Assembly: GCA_034696485.1 (NCBI GenBank)
Contig: JAQIWT010000039.1
Span: 1 to 49,060, forward strand
From: Isohypsibius dastychi
Taxonomy: Eukaryota; Tardigrada; Eutardigrada; Parachela; Isohypsibiidae
Reading direction: 5' to 3'
Length of the DNA: 49,060 nucleotides
Position numbers and translations under genes: made by a program. The notes under the pieces are model-generated. The model had not been told where the DNA came from and made no database searches. It saw nothing but the letters and a program-made list of their open reading frames with translations. Within the stretch, counting starts at the first letter, position 1, and each line of letters starts with the position of its first letter. Below are positions 48,396-49,060 of the stretch, piece after piece.

Positions 48396-49060
48396 TGTAT
48401 GTCACTGTGTACGGAAGCTCGGTCACTACGGTAGTAAGAAGAATATAAAAAGATTACGTACTCCCGATGAAAAGTGCGAAGATTTCACACGTACAAATGC
48501 GAGCTCCCTGCAGTATGCTGAAACCAGATTAGTCAGACGTCAGTTTTGAATTCGACCTGTAAGAACAGCGAAATGCTTTATGCGAGAAGTCGGACACTCC
48601 ACATCGATCATGGCATCGGTGTGTAACTCGTGATTTACGATTTTTCCTCCGATCCCAATCACCTTTTGTACGAAAGGGAATCGTGACTGAAATGGAAGAA
48701 TATGGTGCACGATTTTCATTAAGGCATAAGTGGCGTACTCCTGTTTGATTAAATTTTTATTTGGTTATCTGCCCATCGCCACACCGCGGTAGGTTGCGGA
48801 GAGCTCATGGAGATTATCACTCAAGCCGATTTATTTTCTTGGATTCCTGTTTTACAACTGGAATGTCAATCAACAAAACAGCAAGGTTTACAGTCTGGAC
48901 AGCAACAGTACCTTGGTATGAAGTGGATAACCACTGATCGAAAACTCGAGAAAAACGTGTGGCAGCCATTCAATCCACGTATTTGCCTGTGTGGCCTAGT
49001 ATGACAACGCACTGGTAAGGAAATCTGGGGTGGGGGGGGGGGGGGGGGGGGCTGTGAAAC
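48396..49060. other. Upstream region of the truncated receptor, ending in a G homopolymer
   Basis: It holds the receptor promoter region. A 65-codon open frame at 48807-49004 (+) has no supporting motif. A run of 20 G occupies 49032-49051, close to the window edge; such runs are prone to length error. Confidence 0.4.

Overview
The window is eukaryotic and reads as compact ecdysozoan animal DNA. Genes are split by many short GT-AG introns, mostly 44-120 bp. A tardigrade is my best guess, from the short introns, the receptor guanylyl cyclase genes and the unfamiliar secreted proteins, but this is inference and no marker gene fixes the phylum. Every multi-exon model below was built by hand from open frames, splice sites and phase. 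Lengths divisible by three support the models; no transcript data were available.

Layout. 1-2680 is non-coding with short repeat clusters. 2684-3160 (+) may be a small orphan gene. 4043-5662 (-) encodes a secreted four-Ig-domain protein. 6421-7024 (-) encodes a small membrane protein whose signal-peptide segment is separated from its body by an in-frame TGA. 7574-8132 (+) is a small orphan gene whose first intron is almost entirely a hairpin. 8260-16373 (-) is a very long stonin (stoned B) endocytic adaptor. 16.4-22.5 kb is largely empty apart from a 512-bp hAT-type element with a perfect 8-bp target duplication. 22578-22825 (-) may encode a 49-aa membrane peptide. 23321-30240 (-) is a complete receptor guanylyl cyclase carrying an 820-bp inverted-repeat transposon in an intron.

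31324-33006 (-) is bifunctional UMP synthase, head-to-head across about 350 bp with ZNF330/NOA36 at 33356-35184 (+). 35588-37488 and 38094-39629 (+) are two related seven-helix, gustatory-receptor-like proteins. 40284-41455 (-) encodes a secreted Tyr/Pro/Ser/Lys tandem-repeat protein resembling cuticle or adhesive proteins. 44175-44583 (-) is the 3' end of an unrecognised gene with another hairpin intron. 45174-45455 (+) encodes a one-domain Kazal inhibitor. 46067-48395 (-) encodes a guanylyl-cyclase-type extracellular domain plus one membrane helix that stops there, a natural decoy or clearance-type receptor.

How the parts relate. Two genes share a natriuretic-receptor-type ligand domain: one has the full cyclase, the other lacks all intracellular domains. 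UMP synthase and ZNF330 look like housekeeping genes sharing a promoter. The strongest unexplained signal is three long hairpins, each starting exactly 5 nt after a 5' splice site. Two of them, 36 kb apart, have the same 41+21+41 architecture, share loop and inner stem, and have unrelated but still self-complementary outer stems.
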